Assembly: GCA_007844125.1 (NCBI GenBank)
Contig: CM017566.1
Location: forward strand, 57,602,970 to 57,666,969
Reading direction: 5' to 3'
Source of the DNA: Sinonovacula constricta
Taxonomy: Eukaryota > Mollusca > Bivalvia > Cardiida > Solecurtidae
DNA length: 64,000 nucleotides
The translations under genes were made by a program, and so were the position numbers. The notes under the pieces were generated by a model. The model made no database searches and had not been told where the DNA came from. It saw nothing but the letters and a program-made list of their open reading frames with translations. This document shows positions 38,201-50,119 of this stretch, one piece after another (within the stretch, counting starts at the first letter, position 1; each line of letters begins with the position of its first letter).

Positions 38201-39953
38201 GTCACGAGATTATCCACAAGTGGCTATCACTACAGCCAGAGTACAGCCGCTGGCGGTGCAGGGCCAGCTGTAGTGATTATGCTGCAAAAAGTGGCAGATG
38301 AGTTGGAATGTTAATAAACATGGAAGTAACAATCCAGGAGTTTTTGTCATAATTACTCATGTCATCACACCAACAAAAACTTGTTTTGTTGAAATTACAA
38401 CTTTTTTTTTTTTTTAAGATGAGGCATTTTTGTGTGTATTAATTTGTCTATATGGTGTAGGTATATCATTTCAATATCACTTTTTACCACATACCGAAAA
38501 TTTATAAAAATTCAGCCACTAGGATGTCAATTGTATATACACAATCCAATGTTGTTCAAAACTAGATCATGTGTAAATATACAACTGTAACTATGAACAT
38601 TTGTTATATAATTTACCCTGTCCTTTGATAAATAAATAAAAAACAAGTGACTTAGCCTCCTACTTACCTGTGTCTGTCCACAGCTAGCGACTCAGATATA
38701 GTTTTATACTATTGTGTCACTAAAGAGCCTATCATTGTACCACTGACCTGATCCATGCAATGATTTTGTTTTTCCTTATATAAAGACTGTGCAATCAAAT
38801 CAAGGTGTGTTCACATATATTCTCCCAATCAAAGAGTCATATTTAATCCATTAGTCACTTGATTTAAAGAATTGTTTAAAGAATAAAAAATGAGTAAATT
38901 TGACCAAATATGACCAAGACTTCTTTGAGAATAATTTCAAATTAAAAACACAAAAATAAGCTTTTTCAAATTTAAATTCACAAGAATTTAAAATAGCTAT
39001 TTATGACCATGTTTGTATTTGTTGATTCATAAAATGTTGATCAAAACGTTAATTTAATTTAAATTAAAAAGTATCAATACAAAAAAATCGCTAAAAGAAT
39101 AATTTTCAAAATAAAGGAGGCTATGCAAACAAAAGGATGTCCTTTGGCTAATTATATATTTATAATAAGAGGATAAAAAACACCCCATTTTTATGCAGAA
39201 ATAGAAAATGTCTGTATTGTTCAAACCTGACTCTTTGCTGAATAATTCTCAATTAACTTATTTATTTGTACTTCTAACAGGTTCTTAATTAAACTGTGAC
39301 AAAACTGTCAATAATGTAGACAAAAATAATATTTGCTTTAACAAAAGTGTGTTGCTTACTTGCTTTTCAAATTTAACCATTAACCATATGTTTTGTAATC
39401 AAGTAATTCATGACAATGCAAAAATGTATAACTAAATGACTTATGAGACAGGTATTTATTTTACAAAAACTGTACTTTTATTTTCTACCTCCAAGTTGTG
39501 TTTCATGTAATCTGCAACATGCCATTGGTTCTACCAGTGTGTTGACTAAGGTACATTCTTTTAAAAATAACAACAAGATGTGACACTGTAATTATTACCT
39601 ACATTTATCTGAATTTAACATAAACTCAAACATAGCATCTGACATGAGCTGATAATACATTCTATCATTAACATTACCACTGATAACCTGAACCTACCTA
39701 AACTGTACTTCCGTCCATCACCACCCATGGAATTTCGTTGATGTGATACAGAGTTGACTGTTAGCTCCAGAGGACCCCCTAGAGGCGGGGTAAGTGGTGA
39801 CTTCATCGTGTGCGGCATAGACGTCAGAGAGTGGTGGTGTGAGATGGTGACACTCGGCTGCGGACCTCCTAACATGGGGTGACCTTGACCGTCTAGCAGC
39901 GACAGATTTGAGCGACCATTACCAAGCCCCAACATTTTAGAGTCAGGGTGCAT
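35290..39953 (-). CDS. Asn/Asp/Met/Arg-rich protein, last two coding exons (5' part not identified)
   Basis: Exons on the minus strand are 39698-39953 (256 nt, entered in phase 0 after TTTTTTAG) and 35290-37004 (1715 nt, entered after TATATTACAG, ending TAG). The donor AG|GTAGGT at 39696 and a phase-1 junction rebuild an Asp codon. Visible length is 656 aa. The first exon is His/Pro/Gly-rich (SVTISHHHSLTSMPH, PLTPPLGGPLELTV). Then follows an Arg/Phe/Asp-rich, probably helical part to about residue 195. A long low-complexity region (about 196-511) has repeated RNDM/MNMN-like motifs with many Met. A QQQQHQQPPPP stretch lies at about 517-527, and a basic cluster RQRKRKP at about 601-607 could be a nuclear localisation signal. 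The C-terminal 50 residues look ordered (HVFMPTIDHFTSF). No known domain is recognised. The exon at 39953 begins with ATG, but its clean acceptor argues for an internal exon. It is probably a nuclear, largely disordered protein; function unknown. Confidence 0.8.
37020..39690 (-). other. Intron of the Asn/Asp/Met-rich gene
   Basis: Intron bounded by the donor at 39696-39697 and the acceptor at 37005-37006 (minus strand). AT-rich and without repeats of note, apart from T and A runs near 38403 and 37583. It contains the small plus-strand ORF at 38076-38273. Confidence 0.75.
38076..38273 (+). other. 65-codon ORF with nearby AATAAA, possible small gene or retrocopy fragment
   Basis: ATG at 38076 runs to TAG at 38271-38273, followed by AATAAA at 38313-38318. 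The C-terminal half (KAITVMSRDYPQVAITTARV) reads more like protein than neighbouring ORFs, and local GC rises there. It is antisense to the intron of the minus-strand gene. No family is recognised; it may be the end of a decayed processed copy. Confidence 0.25.
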
Positions 39954-40383
39954 CTAAAAAATAAAGATTTTATAAAGTAAGACATTTGCTGTTATATACC
40001 TTCCTTAAGCAATACATTTTAGTGTCTGTTGTCAAGCTTAGCATATTGGAGTGTGTGTGAATGTATACAAATGTTTTTATTCAAAATAAGCAAACTGTCT
40101 AAATAAAAGAATTGCAACCACAGTGGTATTCACTGTTTTGGAAAAGTAATATCAGTAGCATGACCTTATCGCAAAGTCACATTTTGAGATGCTAACAGGT
40201 GTTAGAATTGTCATGCATTTTGTTTCTGTCAGATAAACATGATCTTTTCACTTTATAAATTTAGATTTCCAGTGTAAAACAGGAGGTTAGCATCTACAAT
40301 CAGACGGGTTGACCCATTATACAGTTTTCAGCAAGAGTGTAAGTCATTATCACTGTAAGCTTACACGTTACATTTACTAGAGA

Positions 40384-41240
40384 TGTACAATCCTTACATT
40401 TACTGTGGGATCTACAATTGTTACATTTACTGGTGGATCTACAATCGTTACATTTACTGGTGGATCTACAATCGTTACATTTACTGGAGATCTACAATCG
40501 TTACATTTACTGGTGGATCTACAATCGTTAACATTTACTGGTGGATCTACAATTGTTACATTTACATGTGGATCTACAATCGTTACATTTACTGGTGGAT
40601 CTACAATCGTTACATTTACTGGTGGATCTACAATCGTTACATTTACTTGAGATCTACAATCGTTACATTTACTGGAGATCTACAATTGTTACGTTTACTG
40701 GTGGATCTACAATCATAACATTTACTGGTGGATCTACAATCGTTACATTTACTGGAGATCTACAATCATTACATTTACTGGTGGATCTGCAATCGTTACA
40801 TTTACTTGAGAACTACAATTGTTACATTTACTGGAGATCTACAATCGTTACATTTACTGGAGATCTACAATTGTTACATTTACTGGAGATCTACAATCAT
40901 TACATTTACTGGTGGATCTGCAATCGTTACATTTACTTGAGAACTACAATCATTACATTTACTTGAGATCTACAATCGTTACATTTACTGGAGATCTACA
41001 ATTGTTACATTTACTGGAGATGTACAATTGTTACATTTACTGGTGGATCTACAATCGTTACATTTAATGAAGATCTACAATCTTAACATTTACTGGTGGA
41101 TATACAATCATTACATTTACCGGTGGATATACAATCATTACATTTACTGGTGGATCTACAATTGTTACATTTAATGGAGATCTACAATTGTTACATTTAA
41201 TGGAGACCTACAATCGTTACATTTACTGGAGATTTTCAAT
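40384..41240. repeat. 26/27-bp minisatellite, ~32 copies
   Basis: Two interchangeable unit types: CTGGTGGATCTACAATCG (27 bp with TTACATTTA) and CTGGAGATCTACAATCG (26 bp with the same end). One-base length differences shift the reading frame along the array, so the three plus-strand ORFs across it are artefacts. Confidence 0.97.
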
Positions 41241-42850
41241 CGATGTTCACCTGTAATTGAGCACTTTACTCAAAAATTTGTACATGAACTTCAATTTGAC
41301 TTGCATTTTAAAATAATATTCTATCTTGTGCAACCAGTTTCAAAAGTCTTAACCAAAAAAATGTACATTTACTTTGTCTTAATTTCATTATGTTTGATGT
41401 CTATTGATTTGGAGACTGTCTCAGGCTCATAATGTTAGAGGTCAGGATCACGTATTATGATATCTGTTAAAGTAGCAATTGTTTAATTTTTTTTTCTAAA
41501 ATAATATTTGTAAACAAAAATTAAACTAATGTTGAAGATAGACTTAAATTAACATCATGTTAAACAAAAGTCAGTAATTAAAAAACAATAACCTTGCAAC
41601 ATATGGAAAACAAACATCTGTTTAAAATATTTCTCATCTTAAAACAAATACAAACATAAATGCAAAAATACCTAATTAATAAATTATGTACGTGATAAAT
41701 TTTGTTTAACAGATGTTAAATTTCTACAAAGGATGACTCCTGGCAGAAGTCAATTGTGTGCTTCTGGACAATTATACACATTTTCATATTCATATTCAGT
41801 TTAAAATCTGTGTGCCAGTAACTTAGTGGAAGACTTGCGTGTGGGTTTGCCACTCAGTTGGGGCAAAGGTTGCATACAGTGTGCTGGTGGTTCTTCACCA
41901 AATAGCTACAAGTTACTTTAATGACCTTTATTGTGCCATTGGGATGTTTTAAGGTCATTGTGTCACTGGGATGTTTAAGGTCATTGTGTCACTGGGATGT
42001 TTAAGAAACAAAAATACAACAAAAAAGAATTCAAAACATTGAAATAAATGCACATAGCTTAAAGTGTTTTTTTTTATACCAAACTAGAGCCCCACACAAG
42101 GGAGATAACGAAGTAAATAGCTTTCATTACAGTAGGCTCTCTTACATAGCTTTTATGTGAATTAGAATTTAACAGAAAAATTATCATATCCAAAACATAA
42201 ATAACCTAACAAAGTTTCTGTTCTTTCACACTAAATCTCTTTTGATGTTTATTTCTCAATTAACAAAATGCAGCATGGTTAGTTTGCATTAAAATACATA
42301 CTCCAGAATAGAAAGCAAACTTGGAAAAAATAACAGCATTTTATTTCTGACATTTATTTTCCTACGTTAGGGGTACATTATACTGAGTTGATGTTTATTG
42401 TATAAAGATCAAACTTTGCTTACAAATATTGAAACATTTAGCATATATCATATTTTAGTGACTAGAATTTGAATTTTACAGCAATTAGTACACTGAATGT
42501 AATGCTATTAGTACACTGAATGTAATGCTATTAAATCCAGTTAATGATGCTAGGACTATTTTAATGAGAGTCTAGTCCTCATGTTTATCTTATGTCTATT
42601 ATTTTCATTTCTTAAAATATGTTTTAAGGACTGTTTTGTTCTTCTTCCTTAAAAGTTGCTCTTTTTGTTTTTCAATTAATCCAGTATTTCAAATATGGAT
42701 TAAACTTACTTTGCTTACAGTCTATTTTGATTCAAGTTCTTTTATCTTTGCATCTCAATTTTTTTTTTATCTATAACTAGAACTCAGGTAGTAAATACAT
42801 GAAGCAATGTAAGTAATTAGCTTTGCCTGAGAACAAAATACTCCGTAGCT
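41240..42850. other. AT-rich sequence, no gene seen, two small tandem duplications
   Basis: A 29-bp unit with GTCATTGTGTCACTGGGATG repeats 2.5 times at 41931-42005, and a 24-bp unit with TTAGTACACTGAATGTAATG repeats twice at 42485-42533. No exon is recognised. Confidence 0.5.
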
Positions 42851-42851
42851 G

Positions 42852-42908
42852 GTTTGTTGTTTCTACTCTAGAGTCCATCATCTTAACCACTAAACTACAG
42901 AGCCATAA
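42852..42908 (-). mobile_element. tRNA-like 5' half (SINE head remnant)
   Basis: On the minus strand, GGCTCTGTAGTTTAGTGG then TTAAGATGATGGACTC matches the D-arm and A-box form of a tRNA (TRGYxxAGTGG). The B box is missing, so it is not a functional tRNA gene. Confidence 0.45.
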
Positions 42909-43119
42909 AGTTCCATTTGGGCAGAGAATTGTATGCTAACAATGTTACTGGTTGACCTGTGATGTATCATTTACCTAAACATTCATCCAGGTTCATCACT
43001 CAATGTAACATCTAAAACTCATTAAAAATGTGACAGTGTACAAGATTTATAACGTATCATAGTCATAAAAGTATCAAGCTTATAAAATATTAGGCCAGAA
43101 CTTATGGTTGAAAAAATGC

Positions 43120-43890
43120 CTGTTTGGGAAAGTGAGGGAAGGAATTGGCACAGGATGATAGAGTTCACAGGTTCAATCTGAGAACAGATCTGTGTGGTAC
43201 AGTGAAGGAGGGCATTTGAACAGGATGATAGAGTTCACAGGTTCAATCTGAGAACAGATCTGTGTGGTACAGTGAAGGAGGGCATTTGAACAGGATGATA
43301 GAGTTCACAGGTTCAATCTGAGAACAGATCTGTGTGGCACAGTGGGGGAGGGCATTTGAACAGGATGATAGAGTTGACAGGTTCAAACTGAGAACAGATC
43401 TGTGTGGCACAGTGGGGGAGGGCATTTGAACAGGATGATAGATTCCACAGGTTCAAACTGAGAACAGACCTGTGTGACACAGTAAGGGAGGGCATTTGAA
43501 CAGGATGATAGATTCCACAGGTTCAATATGAAAACAGACCTGTGTGGCACAGTAAGGGAGGACATTTGTACAGGATGATAGAGTTGACAGGTTCAATCTG
43601 AGAACAGACCTGTGTAGTACAGTGAGCAAGGGCATTTGTACAGGATGATAGAGTTGACAGGTTCAATCTGAGAACAGACCTGTGTGGCACAGTAAGGGAG
43701 GGCATTTGTACAGGATGATAGAGTTGACAGGTTCAATCTGAGAACAGACCTGTGTAGTACAGTGAGCAAGGGCATTTGTACAGGATGATAGAGTTGACAG
43801 GTTCAATCTGAGAATATGACTTTGTGACACATAGGTGTGTGGGTGGAGGGCATTGAAACAAGATAATAGAGGTCACGGGTTTGGTATGTG
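43120..43890. repeat. 70-bp tandem array, ~11 copies, with tRNA-like A- and B-box pair in each unit
   Basis: The unit runs TGTGTGGCACAGTG.GGGAG, GGCATTTGAACAGGATGATA, GAGTTxACAGGTTCAA, xCTGAGAACAGACC. In the copy at 43331-43400, TGGCACAGTGG (43335-43345) fits the Pol III A box and GGTTCAAAC (43380-43388) fits a B box. Their spacing is 45 bp, as in tRNA genes, and the unit length is tRNA-like. The T stem does not pair, so no tRNA is claimed. A two-unit block (near 43571-43710) is repeated in the next 140 bp, showing recent copying. The 60-74-codon minus-strand frames are repeat artefacts. Confidence 0.95.
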
Positions 43891-43999
43891 TCATAATTTT
43901 AACATAGATCAATAATAGGCACAGGTATAGATGTTGTTTAAAAGAACTGATTGACAAACAGAAAAATTATTCTGGGTGTGGTAACCTGTAAAATGCTAG

Positions 44000-45180
44000 G
44001 AACTGCAATAACAGTAAAGGTAACACTTTACCTGCTTAAGTTAATAGGAAATTAAACTTGGCTGAATCAAAACTAAATAATGTGTATGATTATAATATGC
44101 ATACATGATATACCTACTAGGTTTTTAAAATTGAAAAAAGGATTATTAACTTTCCTATATGTGAAAGAATATAATATGGCATGCTATTCAAATATATTAT
44201 ATCAATAATAGTATGCAATTCAAATGGACAGTAATTTGGCTTGAGAATGACATAATATTACCCCACAAAAATGCAGACACAACAATATACATGTATAAGA
44301 AATTCTACATTAAAAATGGCCGCCTTAAATGAAACACTCAAGGGATAACAACACAGACTATATTTTATATTTTGGCAAGAAAATACATATCTAGAACTAA
44401 AAATATTTTTTAAAATAATTTTTATAATCATTTTAACACCATATACTGTTTCATAACCTTGTTTTAAAAGTTTTTTTTTCATTTTAAAGAATATCATCTA
44501 TACAAAAATGGCCGCCAAGTAAAGAAGGTAGATGGAGGGGGTGGGATATCAGCAGACGAAAAATACAATATGCACATCTATGTGTGCAGCCGACTGCACA
44601 TTTTCCTGTACATGCAAGCAATGCTGCAGTTGTTTTGTAGGTCATTCTCACTTGCATATGATGCACATGCATACACCAGTCTTGTAATATCGAATAAATT
44701 TATTTCTGTCGGCTGCAGGAGTCCTGTTTGTTGTGTAGGTTTAGAGTTTTTTTATGCCAGGCGAGAGTTTTACATTGCACATACTGTGCAGCAAATCCAT
44801 TTTCCTCCCTTTGCATTTTTTGTTGTTGCTCTATTCACTCTGTAATCTACTATAAATGTCAGTTGTTTGTTTATGTTTTTGTTTCATATTTCAATTGATG
44901 GTGTTTATTATGATTAGATTGTTTTGTGACAGATAAGCTTGTTTTGAGACAATATTTTGATTCAATTAGTTTTTAATTAGTGTTTTTTATTTTGTTTTGT
45001 TTGCATGCAATGAAACCTTTAAAAATGTTTGTATCAAAGGCAAATCTTTTTGACAGGTTGTTGTGTATAATGATGTTAAATGATTAATCATAAGAAATGT
45101 CCACTTCTTCTTCCATGTCATATTTTTCCTTTGGGCTTTGAAGGATAAATGACTCGGTAATAAGCTTATATGAGCCTGAC
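44000..45180. other. No gene seen; two identical 12-mers AAAATGGCCGCC
   Basis: The 12-mer lies at 44313-44324 and 44505-44516, 192 bp apart, in otherwise AT-rich DNA. It contains a YY1-like core (AAxATGGC). No ORF of note; the 91-codon plus frame near 44570 lacks features. Confidence 0.35.
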
Positions 45181-45184
45181 GACA

Positions 45185-46448
45185 CATATCCCCACATGTA
45201 TTAACAAACCCCCATCAGATATCTACATATCCACATGAGGTATCTACATATCTACATGAGGTATCTAAATATCCCTAAAGGTATCTACATATCCCCATCA
45301 TGTATCTACTTTCCCCTTCAGGTATCTACATATCCACATGAGGTATCTACATATCCACATGAGGTATCTACATATCCCCACAGGTATTTACATACCCACT
45401 CAGGTATCTACATATCACCATCATGAATCATACATATCCCTATAGGTATTTACATAACCCCACAGGTATTAAAATACTCCCTCAGATATCTACATACCCC
45501 CTTAGGTATCTACATATCCCCATCAGTATCGACATAGCCCCACAGGTATTTACATACACCCCTCAGGTATCTACATTACCCTCAGGTACCTACACATCCC
45601 CTCAGGTACCCATGTAACCCCTATATAACCTCTCAGGCATCTTTATAACCTGGCAGGTATCTACATAAAATGTTAGGTATCTACATAACCCCTCAGCTAC
45701 CTAAATAACGCCTCTGGTACCTACATAACCCCTCAGGTACCTACATTATTCCATCATGCATCAACATAACCTCTCAGGAACCTATATACTTGCTCAGGCA
45801 TTTACATAACCCCTTATGCATCAATATAACCACTCAGGTATTTACATAATCCCTCAGGCATCTTCATAACCCCTCAGTTATCTAAATAACTGCTAAGTCA
45901 TCTAAATAACCCTCGGGTATCTACATAACCCCTCGGGTATCTACATAACCCATTAGGCATTTACATAACCCCTTAGGTACCTACATAACCCCTCAGGCAT
46001 CTACATAACCCCTCAGGCATCTACATTATTCCTCAGGCATCTACATAACCCCTCGGGCATCTACAAAACCCCTCAGGCATCTACAAAACCCCTCAGGCAT
46101 TGGCATAACCCATCAGGCATCTACATAACCCATCAGGCATTTGCATAACCCATCAGGCATCTACATAACCCCTCAGGCATCTACATTATTCCTCAGGCAT
46201 CTACATAACCCCTCGGGCATCTACAAAACCCCTCAGGCATTGGCATAACCCATCAGGCATCTACATAACCCATCAGGCATTTGCATAACCCATCAGGCAT
46301 CTACATAACCCCTCAGGCATCTACATAACCCATCAGGCATCTACAAAACCCCTTAGGCATCTACATAACCCATCAGGCATCTACATAACCCATCAGGCAT
46401 TTACATATCCCATCAGGCATCTACATAACCCATCAGGTACCTACATAA
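45185..46448. repeat. 20-bp minisatellite, ~63 copies, with higher-order duplication
   Basis: The unit is CATCTACATAACCCCTCAGG. The left half is strongly diverged (TATCTACATATCCCCATC forms) and the right half homogeneous. An eight-unit block at about 46021-46180 recurs as a seven-unit version at 46181-46320, including the rare TTATT and TTGGC variants. Confidence 0.97.
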
Positions 46449-46555
46449 CTTCATGAGCTCACTGCCTTCAGCAGCTCTATACAGGGCTAGCCATATTTAC
46501 TTCTTTGCCCAAAATGGGACTCAAAAGCCACGCAATGAGAGGTTAAGACATCAGA

Positions 46556-46606
46556 GTATGATGACGAGGATGATGACAACAATGATGATGATCATAATAA
46601 TGATGA
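46556..46606. repeat. Imperfect (ATG)n microsatellite
   Basis: A short run of GATGATGAC-type triplets. Confidence 0.7.
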
Positions 46607-46609
46607 GGT

Positions 46610-47925
46610 TGTTGATACAATGGTGCTACATGAATTTAGACAATGGTCTAAGAATGGTTGGGGTATAAACACCAAAACTGTATAAAGTTGTCAATTCTTC
46701 CCAGATGGTGATATTTGTCTTGGGGTCTAGTACCAGTGATGATAGCTGGAAGTCATTATGAGGACTATAAATGAGTAGCAGCGACTATTTCAAACCATAT
46801 CAAGTATATGGACATAATTATAAATTATGCTTTAATTTATGTTGAACTTTGCGTTCATTTATTTTATTAAATATCTTTTTCATATTTTTGAGTGTGGTGG
46901 TGGTAAGTGTATTTTCAGTTTGTGGTGTTTTTTTATTGTAATAAGCAGCAAGTTTTAATACCAGTTTGATGTTAAAGTAGCTCAATTTGGTTCACTTATA
47001 AGAAGCAACATTCTTTGATTCCAGTTTACAGAAACATAGTGTATTCAGTCATACCTTCCATCCAGCAGACTTATAAAACAAGTGTACCAGTGGTTCAACT
47101 GGCAGTTTGTGGATAAATTTGAACAGGATTCACTGGTATAAGGCCCTTAAACTAATACACAACAGAATAAAACTTGCTGGTAGCAACATTCCAATGTAAG
47201 AAAGATTTTGCTACAGAAATGGCCGCAAATGATGCAGATTCAGATCATATAAAGGGAGCTAACTGATCTGAACTATTTGTCTCCACTGTATTGATATGCG
47301 CTGAGTAGGTCCAAGATACAGCACAGCTCCACTTGTTGATACAGGGTTATTTATAGCAGTAAGTAGAGACGGCATAACATTATCTGGTGGATTAAATTTT
47401 AATTGTTTTTATATGCAGCTGCAACTTACTGCATTACAAACAGTTGTTTGTTTTTTCTGTCTACATTTGCAGCATAGAGACTCTGAAATGTCATCTTTGT
47501 CTTTTCATTATTTATATTTTTACGTCTCATGAAAATTGCAACAAATGTTTGCTAAGATGTTTAAGCAGATATTTTTTTATGATATTTTCTTCGAGAAGAC
47601 ATAAATGCAGGTAAATACCCATCCTTTTGTACAAAATTAAACAGCATGTTACTAATCAACTGATGTCATATTGTTCTAGCTACATGTATTTTGAGAAATA
47701 CTATTGTAGCGGAGATGAAAGACAAAGGTCGATACGACTGTGTATTGCTAAAATAACAGTTTCAATTTTAATTCACCCAAGAAATAAAAATTTTAATAGT
47801 TGTATATACATTAACATATTTATTCACCAAGTTTAAATAACTGCATTAAATGGTTTCTGTCAACCAGCAAAATATAGGAAAATTCCCCTATTTTATTTTA
47901 AATGATTTACTGACACATCTCATGT
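46610..47925. other. No gene seen
   Basis: AT-rich sequence with small ORFs only and no splice-flanked exon recognised. Confidence 0.45.
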
Positions 47926-47992
47926 ACGCTGGGTGCCATGACTGGGATTTGAATCTACACTTAAAGGGCTGAGCACTATCACTGATAAATCA
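47926..47992 (-). mobile_element. tRNA-derived SINE head
   Basis: On the minus strand, TTTATCAGTGATAGTGC (A-box form, from about 47989 down) is followed by GATTCAAATCCC (B box, about 47944-47955). This is the arrangement of a tRNA-derived Pol III promoter. The downstream body is unclear. Confidence 0.5.
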
Positions 47993-48274
47993 ATGACTCT
48001 TCACCCAATCATAGAAGTTCTAAAAAAACATGTCACTACCCCCAAAGAATTGCAAAAACTGCTTGATAAAGAGTGGCCAAGCCCTGATATATTAACATAT
48101 ATTATATCCACATATATACCCCTCCTTAAAAGACTCAATACATTAAAAATAAATAATTACCGGTTTTCAACAAAATTATGTAAATTAAGTCTAGAAGGAA
48201 AAAAATCTTCACACCAGGTTGTCAGTGTTGTTGATGTGTTTTACAAAAAAAAATCTTACTACCTGTTGCTGTAA
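47993..48274 (+). other. 93-codon ORF, helical-looking, unrecognised
   Basis: ATG at 47993 to TAA at 48272-48274. The product contains amphipathic stretches (HPIIEVLKKHVTT, KELQKLLDKEW) and lacks low complexity except for a Lys/Tyr end, so it is more protein-like than most ORFs here. It abuts a SINE head on the opposite strand. It could be an exon, a transposon-derived fragment or chance. Confidence 0.2.
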
Positions 48275-49581
48275 AGTAGTTACTTTCATTGACATATTGG
48301 AGCAAAGTCATAGATTAATATTCATTAGAATATTCAATTACAACAATATATTTGACAGACATATTACAAGTGTTTGAATGGACCTGAACATGAGTTTTTT
48401 CTTTTTTCTTTGTAACAGCAATTGTTCTGAGATTGACAGACTTCAGATAAAACAAATGCAAAGTTAGACTTAACCACAGCTTACCAACAAAAACAAATTC
48501 CTGCAGGTATACCTTTAAATATTCAATCATTTTATTAGTTTCTCTGAAAAAAACAACAAATATAGCCCACATAAAAATGAGTTATAAAAATGAGAAAATG
48601 TAAATACCCATGTATATACATGCAAAATATGACATGGTACACACAATTAATTGACGACTAGTACACTATGATTAAACCTGATGATAACTTAATAGCTTGT
48701 ATCTAGCTGTAATTACCATAAAGAAAAAGTAATATTTTTTATAACTATAAATATCTGGTAATGTATGGTTGTTATTATTAGCATAATTAAGTTTTCTGTA
48801 CTGTTTATTTTGTAACTAGCAGTAGTAAGTTTGCTATCACATTTTATAAAAGGCAACCATCCCAAAATGATTGTTAAGGCATTGGGGATAATTAAAGTTA
48901 TCACTGGGTAGTTCTTGAGCTTGAAATGAAAGACAAAAAAAAACTTTTAAATCAATGATTGTCACATATTTATATTAAATTCTCATAATGAAATTTTCCA
49001 ATAAAACATACAGTTGCCTTTTTAAGTGATTTAGTTACAGATTTTCAGAATCAAATTTTAGTCTTTTTAATTTAAGTTTAAAAAACAACAACAACAACAA
49101 AAAACAACAAACAACTTTATAGAGCTACAATGAATTCTGGAATGAATTATATCATCTAATTACTCAATCAGACTGTGAACATTTTGTCGCTAAAAAGATT
49201 GTTGCCTTAAGATAAGGAAAATCAAGTGTTGCATTGCTACTAAACTTCTATTAACACTTTTAACCTTAACAGCCTTGTATACCTTTAAAAGTGTGCAAGC
49301 ATAAATCTTTCATGTATACATCATATATGTATATATCAGTCTCAAACATTGAAATAATTGGCTTGATTTGTTCTGAACTGATCACTGTTGAAAATATTCA
49401 TTTTTTCTAAAAATGCATTAACTCTTTGATTTTGAACAATGGGAAAAGAATTTGACCAGTTTATAGCAATCACAACCAGTGTCTAGTTAATAGCTTATCA
49501 GATGGATATTGACTGTGTGTTAGTCTAGTAATAGCTAATTAATATCTTTTTACTCACAAGTGTTCTCAGCCTGGGCAGACC

Positions 49582-49800
49582 AGACCTGGTAGTGTAATTG
49601 GTAAGAGTGTCAGCTCCAAGTAGGGGAGGCCTCGGGTTCGATCCCGGGCCACGACAAACCAGTCATTAAAAATGGTAGTGGTTTTGCTCCCTTGCTAAGA
49701 TCAAGCAAATATAAGGGTAGTTCCACGACTGGTTGGCTCAGTGTCAGGATAATGTGACTGGGTGTGGTATCATGCCAGGTGTTCACGGCATGCTATGTAA
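49582..49800 (+). mobile_element. tRNA-derived SINE (family A), full head and body
   Basis: The tRNA-like head has A box TAGTGTAATTGG (49590-49601) and B box GGTTCGATCC (49635-49644), with a partly pairing T arm. The body includes GGTAGTTCCACGACTGG, TGTCAGGATAATGTGACTGG and CACGGCATGCTATG. A second copy in reverse orientation lies at 58208-58420, which confirms a dispersed family. Confidence 0.8.
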
Positions 49801-49802
49801 TG

Positions 49803-49886
49803 AAGGCAGTAATGCTAATTGGTAATGATGCTCCTGTCAAGCAGGTGGTTTAGGATTCAAACCCTGATCGTGTTAGATTTTTTTTA
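49803..49886 (+). mobile_element. Second tRNA-like head directly after the family A SINE
   Basis: A-box-like TAATGCTAATTGG and B-box-like GGATTCAAACCCT, followed by a T-run. It sits at the 3' edge of the preceding SINE in the same orientation, so it may be a dimeric element or a second insertion. Confidence 0.5.
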
Positions 49887-50035
49887 TGTTCTTTTCTGTG
49901 GTTTTGGGGGGCTTTTTTTTAGATAATAATAATAAAAAAAATGCATCCAAACACAAAATTTAAAAAAAGAAATTGAATAGTGGAATTAATGGGAAAAACA
50001 TTCAGAATAAAAGTACACAAAAAAACAAAATAAAA

Positions 50036-50112
50036 AGAGGAAGTGGGGACTCGAACCAACGACCTCCGGTTCATGTAGAATGGAGGCTCATACCACTGTG
50101 CCAACTTACTTT
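50036..50112 (-). mobile_element. tRNA-like sequence (SINE head or tRNA pseudogene)
   Basis: On the minus strand, TTGGCACAGTGGTATGAGCC (D arm with GGC/GCC stem) and GGTTCGAGTCCCC (B box) are well kept. The anticodon arm is not canonical (CCTCC/GGAGG with a 14-nt loop) and the acceptor stem pairs poorly, so a working tRNA gene is unlikely. Confidence 0.55.
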
Positions 50113-50119
50113 CACCTAG

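Noticed and set aside
45185..46448. Interstitial telomere repeat (TAACCC)
   Set aside because: TAACCC occurs once per 20-bp unit only as part of a longer minisatellite, not as TAACCC tandem units.
49582..49655. Functional tRNA gene
   Set aside because: A and B boxes are present but the acceptor and anticodon arms do not fold, and a SINE body with a second genomic copy follows.
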